The position numbers and the translations under genes were made by a program. DNA of 64,000 bases from Vibrio viridaestus (GTDB lineage Bacteria; Pseudomonadota; Gammaproteobacteria; Enterobacterales; Vibrionaceae), in the NCBI RefSeq assembly GCF_003856525.1, contig NZ_RJVQ01000001.1, positions 558,001 to 622,000 on the forward strand, read 5' to 3'. This document shows, piece after piece, positions 1-10,282 of this stretch. Below the pieces are notes generated by a model, which was not told the DNA's origin, searched no databases, and saw only the letters and a program-made list of their open reading frames with translations. Position 1 is the first letter of the stretch. Every line of letters begins with the position of its first letter.

Positions 1-557
1 TTACGCTAGACCGTGGAGCCAATCACGGCAAAGTAGTGAGTCATATTGCATCCGATAACGTTGCTGGCGGTGAAATGGCAGGTAAATACATCGTTGACCA
101 CGTTGCACCTGATGCTAAAGTGATTCAACTAGAAGGTATTGCCGGAACATCTGCCGCTCGTGAGCGTGGTAAAGGGTTCATGAATGCAGTCGAAAACAGC
201 AAAATGCAGCTACTTGCGAGTCAACCTGCTGATTTTGACCGTACAAAAGGCCTAAATGTAATGGAGAACTTGCTTGCTGCTAACCCTGATGTACAGGCAG
301 TATTTGCTCAAAATGATGAAATGGCTTTAGGTGCACTAAGAGCAGTCCAAGCTTCAGGCAAGAAAGTGGTTATTGTTGGTTTCGATGGCACCGATGACGG
401 TATTGCAGCGGTAAATCGTGGCAAACTTGCCGCTACAGTTGCTCAACAACCAGAGCTTATTGGTTCATTGGGTGTTGAAACGGCGGTTAAACTACTCAAA
501 GGCGATAACGTCGAAGCGAACATCCCTGTTCCACTAAAAATCGTCACTAAGCAATAA
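1..557 (+). CDS. rbsB: Ribose ABC transporter substrate-binding protein RbsB (5' end outside window)
   Basis: Periplasmic D-ribose-binding protein that delivers ribose to the RbsAC importer. The reading frame is open from the window edge, so the signal peptide and N-terminal part are missing. About 185 C-terminal residues are visible. They follow E. coli RbsB closely from memory: the run [11 protein letters not shown], then [39 protein letters not shown] and VGFDGTDDG, which are the second lobe of the type I periplasmic-binding fold and contain ribose-contacting residues. It ends in a KIVTKQ tail like the E. coli protein. rbsK and rbsR follow on the same strand, as in standard rbs operons. 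Identification is firm; only the truncation limits it. Confidence 0.96.
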   Translation, partial: TLDRGANHGKVVSHIASDNVAGGEMAGKYIVDHVAPDAKVIQLEGIAGTSAARERGKGFMNAVENSKMQLLASQPADFDRTKGLNVMENLLAANPDVQAVFAQNDEMALGALRAVQASGKKVVIVGFDGTDDGIAAVNRGKLAATVAQQPELIGSLGVETAVKLLKGDNVEANIPVPLKIVTKQ

Positions 558-563
558 TGTTTT

Positions 564-593
564 ACTGCCCAATCGAATTTTCGATTGGGCAGT
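564..593 (+). terminator. Perfect hairpin between rbsB and rbsK
   Basis: A 30-base perfect palindrome (arms 564-577 and 580-593) lies just after the rbsB stop. Only a loose T-rich stretch follows, so it is more likely an mRNA-stabilising or partial-termination hairpin that keeps RbsB levels above the downstream genes than a full terminator. Confidence 0.7.
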
Positions 594-671
594 TGAGATT
601 ATTTTCTTTACGCTCTTGCTGATTCAGGATTCAAAAGAAAGTTATCTTATTAGGCAAAAGGCTCGAATGCT

Positions 672-1592
672 ATGAACAAATTGGTTGTACTCGGCAGTGT
701 TAATGCCGATCATGTATTACAAGTTCCCCAATTCCCTCGTCCTGGTGAAACTCTTGTTGGTCATAACTATACCGTCATTCCAGGTGGTAAAGGTGCGAAT
801 CAGGCCGTTGCAGCTGCGCGGATGGGTGCAGAAACAGCGTTTATCGCCGCTGTTGGTGATGATGCATTTGGTCAGAATATTCGTAAAGACTTTGAAAATG
901 ATGGTATTGATATCAGCGCAGTAAAAATGCAGAATGCCTGCCCTACTGGGATAGCCATGATTCAGGTATCCGCAGATGGCGAAAATACCATCTGTTTGTC
1001 ACCGGAGGCCAATGAGAAGCTCAACGCAAACCTGGTAGAACAGAGTTTTGACCTCATTGTTCAGGCTGATTATCTTTTGATGCAGCTAGAAACACCATTA
1101 GAAGGTGTGTTGTGTGCGGCAAAAATTGCTCATGAATCAAAAACACAAGTTATATTAAATCCAGCTCCGGCAGCATCGCTACCAGACGAGTTATTAGCAC
1201 TTATTGATATCATTACCCCTAACGAGACAGAAGCACAGACCCTCACTGGGATTGAAGTCTCGGATGAAAAATCTGCGCAAGCAGCAGCAAATGCGCTTCA
1301 TCAAAAGGGTATAAATATGGTTTTAATTACACTCGGTGCAAAAGGTGTATGGCTAAGCGTGAATTCAGAACAAAAAGTGATTCCCGGGTTTAAAGTCAAT
1401 GCGGTCGATACCACTGCTGCTGGTGATACCTTTAATGGCGCTTTTGTTACCGGACTTATCGAGGGCAAATCGCTTGATGATTCAATTCGATTTGCACACG
1501 CAGCTGCGGCTCTGTCAGTCACCAAAGCCGGGGCTCAAACGTCTATTCCTCTTCGTAGTGAAGTCGACAGTTTTCTTAGTAATAACGCATAA
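672..1592 (+). CDS. rbsK: Ribokinase
   Basis: Phosphorylates D-ribose to ribose 5-phosphate with ATP in the cytoplasm, feeding the pentose phosphate pathway. It is a 306-residue PfkB-family kinase, the normal ribokinase length. The N-terminal signature is visible (NADH at 11-14, GGKGANQA at 38-45), and the C-terminal PfkB signature DTTAAGDTFNGAF spans 246-258, with the catalytic base Asp252. It sits 114 bases after rbsB and 20 bases before rbsR, completing the usual B-K-R order of an rbs operon. A purine stretch upstream of the ATG serves as a weak ribosome site. Confidence 0.96.
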   Translation: MNKLVVLGSVNADHVLQVPQFPRPGETLVGHNYTVIPGGKGANQAVAAARMGAETAFIAAVGDDAFGQNIRKDFENDGIDISAVKMQNACPTGIAMIQVSADGENTICLSPEANEKLNANLVEQSFDLIVQADYLLMQLETPLEGVLCAAKIAHESKTQVILNPAPAASLPDELLALIDIITPNETEAQTLTGIEVSDEKSAQAAANALHQKGINMVLITLGAKGVWLSVNSEQKVIPGFKVNAVDTTAAGDTFNGAFVTGLIEGKSLDDSIRFAHAAAALSVTKAGAQTSIPLRSEVDSFLSNNA

Positions 1593-1612
1593 ATAAACAA
1601 GGATGATGAAAC

Positions 1613-2617
1613 ATGGCAACAATGAAGGATATTGCTCGCATTGCAGGAGTGTCAACCTCAACGGTAAGCCATGTCATCAATAAATCGCGCTATGTGAGTG
1701 ATGAGATCAGCCATAAAGTTCTCAAGGTCGCTGCTGAATTAAATTATTCACCATCGGCTTTAGCGCGCAGTCTCAAAGTAAATCGAACTCATACTTTTGG
1801 TATGCTCATGACATCCTCTACTAACCCATTTTTTGGTGAAGTGGTCAAAGGTGTTGAGCGCAGCTGTTATCAGAAGGGCTACAATCTGATTCTCTGTAAT
1901 ACTGAAGGAGACAGCGAGCGAATGAAAACATCCATTGATACACTGCTACAAAAACGTGTCGATGGATTGATTCTTATGTGCCCTACACTCTCTGGTGATA
2001 AACCCAATCTGTTTGCTAACTATCCCGATATTCCTGTTGTCGTTATGGACTGGGGTCCGATTGCCTTTTCCTGCGATAAAATTCAGGATAATTCTTACAA
2101 AGGTGGTCAAATTGCCACGCAATATCTGATTGATAACGGACATAAGCAAATCGGTTGTATCACGGGCCCCTTAACCAATCACCAAGCAATAGTACGATTT
2201 GATGGCTATAAACAGGCGATGCAAAACAACGAGCTCTCCATCAACGCTGATTGGGTCGCGCATGGCGACTTTTCTTGCCAAAGCGGCTACGAAACATTCC
2301 ATCACCTAGCGCAAAATAGCTCGCTACCCTCTGCCATTTTTGTTTCTAACGATATGATGGCCATGGGGGTATTAAAAGCAGCACACGAACTGAATATCGC
2401 GATTCCAGAACAAGTGTCAATTATTGGTTATGATGATATCCACATTGCGAACTTTATGACGCCACCACTCACGACGATCCATCAGCCAAAATATCGTTTG
2501 GGACAAGCTGCAGTTGAAACCTTAGTTGACAGACTAGCAAGCCCGGGAAAAGAAAGTTGTGTCATCGAGTTGGAGCCAACGCTTGTAGCTAGGGAAAGTG
2601 TGCGGAGCCAGGAATAA
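1613..2617 (+). CDS. rbsR: Ribose operon repressor, LacI family
   Basis: A DNA-binding repressor expected to control the rbs operon and be released by ribose. The 334-residue protein has the LacI-type helix-turn-helix at the N-terminus (MKDIARIAGVSTSTVSHVIN, residues 4-23), a hinge around residues 45-60, and a periplasmic-binding-like effector domain. It is preceded by an AAGGATG ribosome site and follows rbsK by 20 bases, the standard place for RbsR. A convergent terminator lies directly after it. The name rests on both similarity and position. Confidence 0.93.
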   Translation: MATMKDIARIAGVSTSTVSHVINKSRYVSDEISHKVLKVAAELNYSPSALARSLKVNRTHTFGMLMTSSTNPFFGEVVKGVERSCYQKGYNLILCNTEGDSERMKTSIDTLLQKRVDGLILMCPTLSGDKPNLFANYPDIPVVVMDWGPIAFSCDKIQDNSYKGGQIATQYLIDNGHKQIGCITGPLTNHQAIVRFDGYKQAMQNNELSINADWVAHGDFSCQSGYETFHHLAQNSSLPSAIFVSNDMMAMGVLKAAHELNIAIPEQVSIIGYDDIHIANFMTPPLTTIHQPKYRLGQAAVETLVDRLASPGKESCVIELEPTLVARESVRSQE

Positions 2618-2654
2618 AAGACCCATCCCCAGGGGGAGTTGGAAATGGGTCTTT
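2617..2654 (+). terminator. Terminator after rbsR
   Basis: Ten-base arms (2617-2626 and 2645-2654) separated by a G-rich loop close the gap between rbsR and the convergent ABC permease gene. The left arm begins with A and the right ends in TTT, so it can act in both directions. Confidence 0.75.
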
Positions 2655-2659
2655 GGCCA

Positions 2660-3628
2660 TTAAATTTTAATCAAACTACCGATTTTGTTGTTTGAAAATG
2701 AGGCCAAAATAACAATAATGCCAAGGAAGAACATATACCACTGAGGCTGAATACTCATCACTACCAAATAACTTTGAATACCAGAGAGTATAAAAGCGCC
2801 ACATAAAGTGCCGATGATAGAACTGCGGCCACCAGCCAAAATACATCCACCCAGTACGGTCGAAGCGATGGCCTCTAATTCCATCAGTCGCCCGAAGGAA
2901 CCGTCAGCAAAGCCGATATGATTGGCTTCAAGTACACCAGCAAAGCCTGCTGTGAGGCCACAAATCATAAACGCAACGACTTTCATTCGATTCGTACGGA
3001 CACCGCGTGATAATGCACTGCCTTCATGTCCACCAATCGCTAGAATACGATTACCAAACGGCGTATAGAATAACGTCACATGGAGAATGAAGAGCACACC
3101 GATTGCCCACCATATTGCGGTGTTAAAACCAAGGAAACTGTCGCCTCCAAACGCATGGAAAAAATTCGTTTCTCGAAGCTCAGTTGTCGCAGCATAGGTT
3201 GCATCCTCGGTTAACGCATAGGCGATTCCACGAAACACAAACAGGGTACCCAGCGTTGCAATCAGAGACGGTATTCTAAAATAATTGACGAAGATACCAT
3301 TCAAAAAGCCAATGAACACAGCAAAAGTGAGTGCAGCAGGTACGGCAACGAGTGCCCCCATCGACTCAGCTAACCCAAGATACGTTAACGCGCTCACACC
3401 AAATATTGAGCCAACTGAGATGTCGATTTCGCCTACCGTAATCACGTACGACTGTCCAAAAGCCATAATCGCAAGTATCGCAGTCACCTGAAAAATTGAC
3501 TCAATATTACCAATATTTAGCCACACGCCTTCAGAGGAAACCGAAAAAAACAGTGCGAGTAGCAAAGCGATTAATACTGATCCGAACTCCGGCCTGCTAC
3601 GTAGGAAAAACATTGCTTGAGCAGTCAT
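2660..3628 (-). CDS. Sugar ABC transporter permease (RbsC/FrcC type), first of two
   Basis: Inner-membrane permease of a carbohydrate ABC importer. The 322-residue protein is hydrophobic throughout and carries the family motif GEIDISVGS near residue 66 and a late glycine-rich segment (VLGGCILAGGRSS) typical of the BPD_transp_2 family. A strong GGAGG site precedes the ATG. It is the last gene of a four-gene transcription unit: binding protein, permease, ATPase, permease. A related but distinct permease lies upstream, so the pore is probably a heterodimer. The transported sugar cannot be named from sequence. Confidence 0.9.
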   Translation of the reverse strand: MTAQAMFFLRSRPEFGSVLIALLLALFFSVSSEGVWLNIGNIESIFQVTAILAIMAFGQSYVITVGEIDISVGSIFGVSALTYLGLAESMGALVAVPAALTFAVFIGFLNGIFVNYFRIPSLIATLGTLFVFRGIAYALTEDATYAATTELRETNFFHAFGGDSFLGFNTAIWWAIGVLFILHVTLFYTPFGNRILAIGGHEGSALSRGVRTNRMKVVAFMICGLTAGFAGVLEANHIGFADGSFGRLMELEAIASTVLGGCILAGGRSSIIGTLCGAFILSGIQSYLVVMSIQPQWYMFFLGIIVILASFSNNKIGSLIKI

Positions 3629-3632
3629 AAGC

Positions 3633-4439
3633 CTAACCTCCTACTACCTTCAGGTTACTTGTTAGCGACTCCTTTTCGACAACACGCCCTCCTTGACGGA
3701 TTACCTCTTCAAGTTCATCAGCTGTCATTTCAGATTTCGCCACATCAACCACTTTCTCACCGTTCTCCATGATAACAATGCGGTCACAGAGTTTATGAAC
3801 TTGGAAGATATCGTGCGTTATATAAATAACCAGTACCCCCTGCTCTTTGAGTTGAACAGCCAACTCATTGACGTGTTCTCTTTCCCGCACTGACAGGTGG
3901 TTGGTCGGTTCGTCCATAATAACAACCCGTTGATTGGCCTCAACAGCACGACCAATTTTGATCGATTGCTGCTCACCACCAGACAGTAGAGAGACTTCAT
4001 CATCAGGACTGACGTTTTCACGTAAGCCAAATGAGCGAATAACTTTTCGGCTGGCATCTTTCATCGCTTTGAAGTCGAGGAAAGGTATGCCGAGAATACG
4101 TTTTACCGGTTCGCGGCCCAGATAGTAGTTACGAGCGATAGAAAGGTTGCCACACAATCCCACTGACTGTTGAATCGTCTCAATACCGAAATCAATGGCT
4201 ATCTTGGGGTGAAACTCTTTCACTTTTTCACCATTGAGGAAGACATCACCAGACGTGGGAGCATGAATCCCACATAACACTCTTATCAGCGTTGTTTTAC
4301 CGGCACCGTTATCTCCGACCAATCCAATAAGCTGACCAGCTTCAAATTCAACGCTCACATCTTTCAATGCCTGAAACGCGCCAAAGTTAAGGTTGATATT
4401 CTTCATCTGGATTAAAGGTTGTTTTGATTTGTTGTCCAT
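3633..4439 (-). CDS. Sugar ABC transporter ATP-binding protein, single ABC domain
   Basis: Powers the adjacent sugar importer from the cytoplasmic face. It has Walker A GDNGAGKTT near residues 43-51, the signature LSGGEQQ near 153-159, and Walker B VVIMDEPTN shortly after. At 268 residues it contains one nucleotide-binding domain, whereas RbsA-type ATPases have two fused domains of about 500 residues. It is therefore of the FrcA kind and must act as a homodimer. It lies 4 bases before the downstream permease, so the two are translationally close. Confidence 0.92.
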   Translation of the reverse strand: MDNKSKQPLIQMKNINLNFGAFQALKDVSVEFEAGQLIGLVGDNGAGKTTLIRVLCGIHAPTSGDVFLNGEKVKEFHPKIAIDFGIETIQQSVGLCGNLSIARNYYLGREPVKRILGIPFLDFKAMKDASRKVIRSFGLRENVSPDDEVSLLSGGEQQSIKIGRAVEANQRVVIMDEPTNHLSVREREHVNELAVQLKEQGVLVIYITHDIFQVHKLCDRIVIMENGEKVVDVAKSEMTADELEEVIRQGGRVVEKESLTSNLKVVGG

Positions 4440-4491
4440 TTCTCGTACCTCATAATTCTTTATGACTTCTCATCACATTTGCGCGTCAGCA

Positions 4492-5463
4492 TTAATGTGC
4501 TGTCGTAATTATTTTTCTGGATATGTAAGTGTTGAAAATGACCGAAGCAATCAAGACGACACCGACGAAAGTAATAAACCATGATGATGGCGCTCCTAGT
4601 GCGACCAACTCATAGCGGACGGCAGTAATAATCAGAGCGCCCAATAGTGCCCCAACAATCGTTCCTCTACCGCCAGTTAGCATGATTCCACCGATGACCG
4701 CTGCTGCGATTGCTTCCAGTTCTTGTTCCTGACCCAGAGTAACGTGAGTCTGAGGTTGATCCGCTAAGGTTAAAATCGCGCTAAATCCAGCCAGAACAGA
4801 GCACATGACAAACGCAATGGTTTTAACCACATTGACCCTAATCCCCTGAGAACGAGCACTTGCTGGATCTCCACCAACAGCAAGAAGGTGGTTTCCAAAA
4901 CGGGTTTGGTTGAGTACTACAGAGAGAATAAGAGTGACCAGAAGACACCAGAGAACCGCGTTTTCAACACCGAACCAGTTCCCGCCAAAAGCTTGAGTCA
5001 GCCAATGATCACGGCCTTCTTTATCCAGTGAACTTACGCTGCCACCAGACACAACATAGATAAGTCCCCTTATTGAGAAAAGCGCACCTAGCGTGACGAT
5101 CATCGCAGGCAGACGTAAATAGAGAACAAAGAAAGCGTTTAATAAACCAGCTACAGCAGCCAGTCCTAATGCCATAATTACCGCTGTTGGTACTCCAACA
5201 TGCGGCTCGAACATAATAAAAGAAATACCACTTAGCCCATAAACAGACCCGACGGAAATATCGATTTCCCTGGCCATCATTACGATTGACTGACCTATCG
5301 CCATCAATCCCAAAATAGCAGCAAAGTGGAAAATATTTTTCTGAGTAAAAGAGTTTAGCCATCCAACCTGGTCAATGATTGCAAACACACCATAGATCAC
5401 GATGACACCTATAATTGCGCCAGAGTCTGGACGCTTCATAAAGACTCGAGTCAGTCCACCCAT
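4492..5463 (-). CDS. Sugar ABC transporter permease (RbsC/FrcC type), second
   Basis: Second integral-membrane subunit of the importer. The 323-residue protein has the REIDISVGS motif and the glycine-rich VIGGIMLTGGRG segment of the same family as its neighbour at 2660-3628, but the two differ along their length. I take the ATG at 5463 as the start because GGAGAAGAACG lies just before it; the frame stays open upstream, but that part overlaps a hairpin. Paired with the other permease it would form an asymmetric channel. Substrate unknown. Confidence 0.9.
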   Translation of the reverse strand: MGGLTRVFMKRPDSGAIIGVIVIYGVFAIIDQVGWLNSFTQKNIFHFAAILGLMAIGQSIVMMAREIDISVGSVYGLSGISFIMFEPHVGVPTAVIMALGLAAVAGLLNAFFVLYLRLPAMIVTLGALFSIRGLIYVVSGGSVSSLDKEGRDHWLTQAFGGNWFGVENAVLWCLLVTLILSVVLNQTRFGNHLLAVGGDPASARSQGIRVNVVKTIAFVMCSVLAGFSAILTLADQPQTHVTLGQEQELEAIAAAVIGGIMLTGGRGTIVGALLGALIITAVRYELVALGAPSSWFITFVGVVLIASVIFNTYISRKIITTAH

Positions 5464-5477
5464 CGTTCTTCTCCGAT

Positions 5478-5502
5478 ATGCCCGGAAAACTGCTCCGGGC
5501 AT
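5478..5502 (-). terminator. Intercistronic hairpin between binding protein and permease
   Basis: Eight-base G/C-rich arms (5478-5485, 5495-5502) sit between the binding-protein gene and the permease start. No T run follows on the minus strand, so it is better read as a stabilising or attenuating hairpin, common where the binding protein must be made in excess. Confidence 0.6.
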
Positions 5503-5555
5503 TTATTTATAATTTAATTAATAGCTCATCGTTTAAATGATTTTCTAAAACTGAA

Positions 5556-6578
5556 TTACCAAATGTTCTGTTTGTCGTATTCGTCACCAAAAATCATACG
5601 CACTTGCTTGATCCAACCATCAAGGTTGTCTTTGTTAACAACGACAGGTCCAGTAAGAATATCGGAAGAAGGTTTTAGACCCTGAGTTTTATACCAGTAC
5701 AACCATTCCATTGGGATGTACCCTTGAAGCCAAAAGCCTTGGCTGTTTGTCGCGAGCAACTTACCAGTACGTATGCCTTCCAGAGCAACTGGGCTAGCAT
5801 CAACGGTAACGATAGTCATACCTTTGTCATCGACAGCAGGGTCAAGTCCCATATCATCAGCAACAGAGTATGCCCATGGTGATGCCCAAGAAGTTACAGC
5901 GAATATGTAGTTTGTTTTCTTGTTGCGAACCAGATAAGCCTGCATTGTGTTACGTGCTTTTGCTGGCTCAGCTCCAATGAATAATTCATCGGTATTTACA
6001 CCAATTGTCTTCATTGCATCAGCAACACCACGACAACGAGCTTTCAGACCTTCGTGTGCTGCATCAACCACACCACACATTACTTGTGTAGGCTGTGGAA
6101 TTTTGCCTTCTTTTGCCTGATCAATTGCGTACTGAGCCAGTTTGTAACCTGTCAGATACTCATCACCACCAACATAAGTCAGATAAGGAATTCTCTTATC
6201 TGCATCTCGGCCATCAGGAATATTGAATGCAACGACAGGAATACCTTTATCTATCGCCTTTTTCAGTACAGGCTCCATTGCCTGAGCACTCACAATAGGT
6301 ATCGCTATACCGTCGGGGTTTGTTGCAATAACTTGCTCGGTAAGTTGAATGAGTTTTTGAATACTAAACTCGTTCGTGGAAACATATTCAGTCGTAACTT
6401 CTGGATAACGCTCTTCAAACGCTTTAAGCGATAAGGTTAACCAGTTCATATTGGCATCGTTTGAACCAATGTGAGATACCATCACGAACTTATAATGCTC
6501 TTTATCTGCTGAAACAGCAGAAAAACTCGTACAAAATGCAATGACTGCGGTTGCTATTATAGAAGTCAGTTTTTTCAT
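5556..6578 (-). CDS. Sugar ABC transporter periplasmic binding protein
   Basis: Solute receptor of the importer at 2.6-5.5 kb. The 340-residue protein starts with a signal peptide (Lys-Lys, hydrophobic core, cleavage probably after VSA around residue 24) and continues as a type I periplasmic-binding protein (DGIAIPIVSAQAMEPVLKKA, then GIPVVAFNIPDG). An AGGAG site precedes the ATG. It is the promoter-proximal gene, with a hairpin after it. The family covers ribose, xylose, galactofuranose, inositol and similar ligands, and I cannot choose among these. No regulator or catabolic gene is adjacent to help. Confidence 0.88.
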   Translation of the reverse strand: MKKLTSIIATAVIAFCTSFSAVSADKEHYKFVMVSHIGSNDANMNWLTLSLKAFEERYPEVTTEYVSTNEFSIQKLIQLTEQVIATNPDGIAIPIVSAQAMEPVLKKAIDKGIPVVAFNIPDGRDADKRIPYLTYVGGDEYLTGYKLAQYAIDQAKEGKIPQPTQVMCGVVDAAHEGLKARCRGVADAMKTIGVNTDELFIGAEPAKARNTMQAYLVRNKKTNYIFAVTSWASPWAYSVADDMGLDPAVDDKGMTIVTVDASPVALEGIRTGKLLATNSQGFWLQGYIPMEWLYWYKTQGLKPSSDILTGPVVVNKDNLDGWIKQVRMIFGDEYDKQNIW

Positions 6579-7271
6579 TCTTTGCTCCTAGAGGCACAGA
6601 TTTCTTCGACTTTACTTTGTTTTATAATCACGTATTGGTTGGCTCCAATTTATAAACTTGATTCGCATCTCCTTTTTAACCCACCCAACTTTTCATTCAT
6701 GAGCCCAATGTGGAACCAAACATATGAACCCGAATTCAATGTTAACAAAATGTTACTTTTGTTATGGTGAAATTAATATTGCGTTTTAGTAGAAAACGCA
6801 ATTTAAATTCTAAATTAAATTTAGATAGTGTTGATGATGTCTCTTTTTAATTAGAAAGCATGCAAATAAAAGTAGTTTTATTTGCATTACTTAGCATTAA
6901 AATCGGTAAAAATAATTAGAAAAATTAATAGTAACGTGAATAGATAATACCTAGTAAAATTACAATAAATAGTATTTTTAATATGAAATAAATAAATTAA
7001 AATGAAATATAAAAAAACCTATCAATTCTTATATTTCAGTTAGTTAAAAATTTAAAATAGCAAAAATATCATGTAGTTTTATTACATAAAAATGTAGATT
7101 TATTGTGACCAATGGTAGATATAGACTAAAGTCTAATGAATAAAAATTTGAAAAATACAATAAGTAATAAATTTATTATTAGTAACAATAAAATCATAAT
7201 GGAATGGATGAATTAGATGGGATAAATTGGAAGGATTATAAAACCCTCTGATAAATCAGAAGGTTTTAACG
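6579..7271. other. Long AT-rich intergenic region
   Basis: About 690 bases separate the sugar-importer operon from speB, both leaving on the minus strand. The half next to the binding-protein gene must hold its promoter; it includes a repeated AATGTTA motif near 6739-6757 that could be an operator. From about 6780 to 7230 the DNA is very AT-rich with no convincing reading frame, RNA fold or repeat. The speB terminator closes the left part of the gap. Confidence 0.6.
7240..7267 (-). terminator. Terminator after speB
   Basis: Near-perfect 12-base arms (7240-7251, 7256-7267) with a four-base loop lie directly after the speB stop. On the minus strand the right arm ends in TTTTATAAT, giving an acceptable U tail. 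Confidence 0.8.
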
Positions 7272-8186
7272 TTATTTTTGGGTAAAGACGTGCAATAATT
7301 CAAGTGCAATAGTCGCACCGGCAAGAGCAGTGATTTCACTTTGATCGTAAGATGGGGCAACTTCGACCACATCCATACCTACGATATTAATCCCACTTAA
7401 CCCTCGGAGTATCTTGAGGATTTTATCACTACTTAATCCACCACATACTGGCGTTCCGGTACCAGGTGCAAAAGCCGGATCGAGACAATCAATATCAAAC
7501 GTAACATACACCGGATTGTCACCTACGATTGTCTTCACCTGCTTAACAATGTCGGTAACAGACAAGTCATTAGCCAATGGAGCGTCAATCACATTAAAAC
7601 GATGGCCCTGCTTTTTGTACTCCGTTCTGATACCTATCTGAACGGAACTCTCAGGATCAATTAAACCTTCATTGGGCGCATGAAAGAACATCGTTCCATG
7701 ATCATACTGACTGCCATGAGGATAAGTATCCGTATGGGCGTCAAAGTGGATTAATGACATTTTGCCAAATTTTTTCGCGTGCGCACGTAACAAAGGTAAA
7801 GTGATAAAATGGTCACCACCTAATGATAACAGCGCCTTGCCATCTTGAAGAATCTGATCCGCGGCAAATTCCAAACGCTGAGTGAGGTCTTCTGCATCAC
7901 CCGTATCAAAGACCAAATCACCCGCATCAACCAAATTTAGCTTATCAAGTAATCTGAAATCCCAAGGAAACTTTTTGGCTTCCCAGCATAAATTCACGGA
8001 AGCGCGGCGAATCGAATCAGGCCCCATTCGCGCACCAGAACGGCCAGAGGTCGCCATATCAAATGGCACCCCCAGAATAACAACATCAGCCTCATACCCT
8101 CTTGGATCTCTAACGTAAGGCTGGCGGATGAATGTCATTGCATTTGAATAGAGAGAATAATCAGCCTTGCTGAAAATATCTTCCAT
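7272..8186 (-). CDS. speB: Agmatinase
   Basis: Hydrolyses agmatine to putrescine and urea, the second step of putrescine synthesis from arginine. The 304-residue ureohydrolase matches E. coli SpeB in length. The binuclear manganese site is intact: GGDHF at 123-127, DAHTDTY at 149-155 and DIDCLDP at 231-237. It begins one base after the end of speA and must be co-transcribed with it. Ureohydrolases include guanidine hydrolases, which matters given the guanidine operon 10 kb away, but the linkage to speA favours agmatine. Confidence 0.95.
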   Translation of the reverse strand: MEDIFSKADYSLYSNAMTFIRQPYVRDPRGYEADVVILGVPFDMATSGRSGARMGPDSIRRASVNLCWEAKKFPWDFRLLDKLNLVDAGDLVFDTGDAEDLTQRLEFAADQILQDGKALLSLGGDHFITLPLLRAHAKKFGKMSLIHFDAHTDTYPHGSQYDHGTMFFHAPNEGLIDPESSVQIGIRTEYKKQGHRFNVIDAPLANDLSVTDIVKQVKTIVGDNPVYVTFDIDCLDPAFAPGTGTPVCGGLSSDKILKILRGLSGINIVGMDVVEVAPSYDQSEITALAGATIALELLHVFTQK

Positions 8187-8187
8187 C

Positions 8188-10098
8188 TTAAAAGTCCTCT
8201 AAATAGGTATAACCGGACAGACCACGCTCCAATTCTTCAAGAATCATCTCCTGTTCCTCGATAGCCACTCGCTGACTCACAAGCAATCGGTAATTGTCGC
8301 GAATCAACTCAATATCAATATGAACGTAACGCATCATGTCTTCGACGGTATCACCCTCATTAATAAACTTGATATCGACAGCACCATCATCGGTAATATC
8401 AACAACCACACTGTGCGTATCACCAAACAAGTTGTGCATATCACCTAAGATTTCCTGATAGGCTCCCACTAAGAAGAAACCTAGCATGTAGTTATTCTCT
8501 TTATCCCATGCTGGAACAGGGAGCGTTGTTTCTATACCCTGCCCCTCAACATACTGTTCTACGGCTCCATCTGAGTCACAAGTGATATCGAGCATCACAG
8601 CACGACGATCTTCAACCTTATCCAACCCAGAAAGTGGCAGAACAGGAAAGACCTGATCGATCCCCCAGGCATCCGGTAGAGACTGGAACAGAGAGAAATT
8701 AACAAAGAATTTATCCGCCAAACGCTCATTCAGTTCATCCAAGATAGGACGATGGAAACGGTTCTTGGTACTCATCTTGCGAGATAATTCGTAAAAAATT
8801 CTCAGGGCAACCTGTTCAGCCCAAGCTCTGTGCTGTAGGTTAATTACACCGGTCGCGAACTGGCTGTGCGCTTCAGATAAATCACTCTGTGTATCGTTGT
8901 AGATCTCAATCAATGCTCGTGCGTCGCTACCTTGATGAATATTTTCCCAACTTCTCCACATATTATGTAGTAATGTCGGGGCATCATCCTGTGGTATATC
9001 AAGCTGTTCTGGCTGATAAGCTTCTGCACCGATTACATTAGTGATTAAGACCGCATGATGCGCTGTAATCGAGCGACCAGACTCAGAAATAATCGATGGT
9101 ACGGGCTGCCCGTAAAGTTCACACATATCATTCAGTGCGCTGACGATATTACGCGCGTATTCAACCAAACTGTAGTTCATCGAACTGGTTGATTGGCTCC
9201 GGGTACCATCATAGTCAACAGCTAAGCCACCACCGACATCAAAATAACCAATCTGCGCGCCTAACTCTCTTAACTCACAGTAAAAACGCGCAGCTTCATT
9301 CACACCGTTTCGCACATCACGGATATTGGCCATCTGCGAACCTAAGTGAAAATGCACTAGCTGTAACGAAGACAATAAGTTCTCATCTTTAAGCTTTGAA
9401 ATAACCGTGAGCACCTGGCTTGCTGATAAACCAAATTTAGATTTTTCTCCGCCACTTGATTGCCACTTGCCTACGCCCTGAGACGCAAGACGGATCCGTA
9501 TGCCAAGTCTCGGTGTCACACCCAGGCTTTTCGCTTCACGCAACACCATGTCTAACTCAGACATTTTTTCCAGCACGATAAAGACTTTATGACCGAGCTT
9601 TTCACCAATTAGTGCAAGACGAATGTACTCGCGGTCTTTGTAACCGTTACAAATAATCACTGAACTGGCATGTTGCGCCATGGCCAACACTGCAAGCAGT
9701 TCAGGTTTACTACCCGCTTCAAGGCCCAGTTGTTTCGTTTCTAACGTTGCCTGACTCGCTAAAATTTCATCGACAACCTCTTTCTGCTGGTTCACTTTTA
9801 TCGGATAGACTAAAAGATAGGGATTTGGATATTGATATTCTTCAATCGCCTGATTAAATGCATCACAAATATTGTGTACTCGCTGATGAAGAATCTGCGG
9901 AAAACGAACGAGTACAGGTAGATTTAACCCTTTGTCTTGTAGCTCATTCACAATCTGACTAAGTTGAACCTGATAGGCTTGGTCCTTTCTCGGATTGACG
10001 AACACTTCGCCAGCATCATCGATACCAAAAAAACCTTGGCTCCAATACTGAACGTTGTAAGAATCTCGGACTTGTTCTAGACGGGTTTGTTTTTCCAC
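8188..10098 (-). CDS. speA: Biosynthetic arginine decarboxylase
   Basis: PLP-dependent fold-III enzyme converting L-arginine to agmatine. The 636-residue length is near the usual size. The PLP lysine is Lys101 in YPIKVNQQ (98-105), followed by the alanine-racemase-like barrel ([19 protein letters not shown]) and the C-terminal beta domain. It leads the speA-speB operon. The gap to the neighbouring qrr gene is about 185 bases and must hold its promoter; the qrr terminator faces it, so transcription from qrr should stop before speA. Confidence 0.96.
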   Translation of the reverse strand: MEKQTRLEQVRDSYNVQYWSQGFFGIDDAGEVFVNPRKDQAYQVQLSQIVNELQDKGLNLPVLVRFPQILHQRVHNICDAFNQAIEEYQYPNPYLLVYPIKVNQQKEVVDEILASQATLETKQLGLEAGSKPELLAVLAMAQHASSVIICNGYKDREYIRLALIGEKLGHKVFIVLEKMSELDMVLREAKSLGVTPRLGIRIRLASQGVGKWQSSGGEKSKFGLSASQVLTVISKLKDENLLSSLQLVHFHLGSQMANIRDVRNGVNEAARFYCELRELGAQIGYFDVGGGLAVDYDGTRSQSTSSMNYSLVEYARNIVSALNDMCELYGQPVPSIISESGRSITAHHAVLITNVIGAEAYQPEQLDIPQDDAPTLLHNMWRSWENIHQGSDARALIEIYNDTQSDLSEAHSQFATGVINLQHRAWAEQVALRIFYELSRKMSTKNRFHRPILDELNERLADKFFVNFSLFQSLPDAWGIDQVFPVLPLSGLDKVEDRRAVMLDITCDSDGAVEQYVEGQGIETTLPVPAWDKENNYMLGFFLVGAYQEILGDMHNLFGDTHSVVVDITDDGAVDIKFINEGDTVEDMMRYVHIDIELIRDNYRLLVSQRVAIEEQEMILEELERGLSGYTYLEDF

Positions 10099-10282
10099 GG
10101 GCAGTCTCTCATTTGTGTAAAGTTTTATTAGTGAGTATAGGAAATTTACCTATAGCTGCTGATTTGCGCGCATTAACCGGCAAAAGCGACATGAAGTCTA
10201 ATGATAAATATTTGTCGAAAAGACAGTTTTTCATAATCTACGTTATAGACTATAAAACAGGCGGGCAAGTTAAATTTCAGGC

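Noticed and set aside
2617-2654. Possible small RNA after rbsR
   Set aside because: The hairpin is well explained as a convergent terminator and no promoter is evident.
6582-6770. A 62-codon plus-strand frame upstream of the sugar-binding protein gene
   Set aside because: It occupies the promoter region of the divergent transcript, has no ribosome site and no recognisable protein features.
7272-8186. SpeB as a guanidine hydrolase tied to the guanidine operon
   Set aside because: It is directly coupled to speA and has normal agmatinase length and motifs; no riboswitch precedes it.
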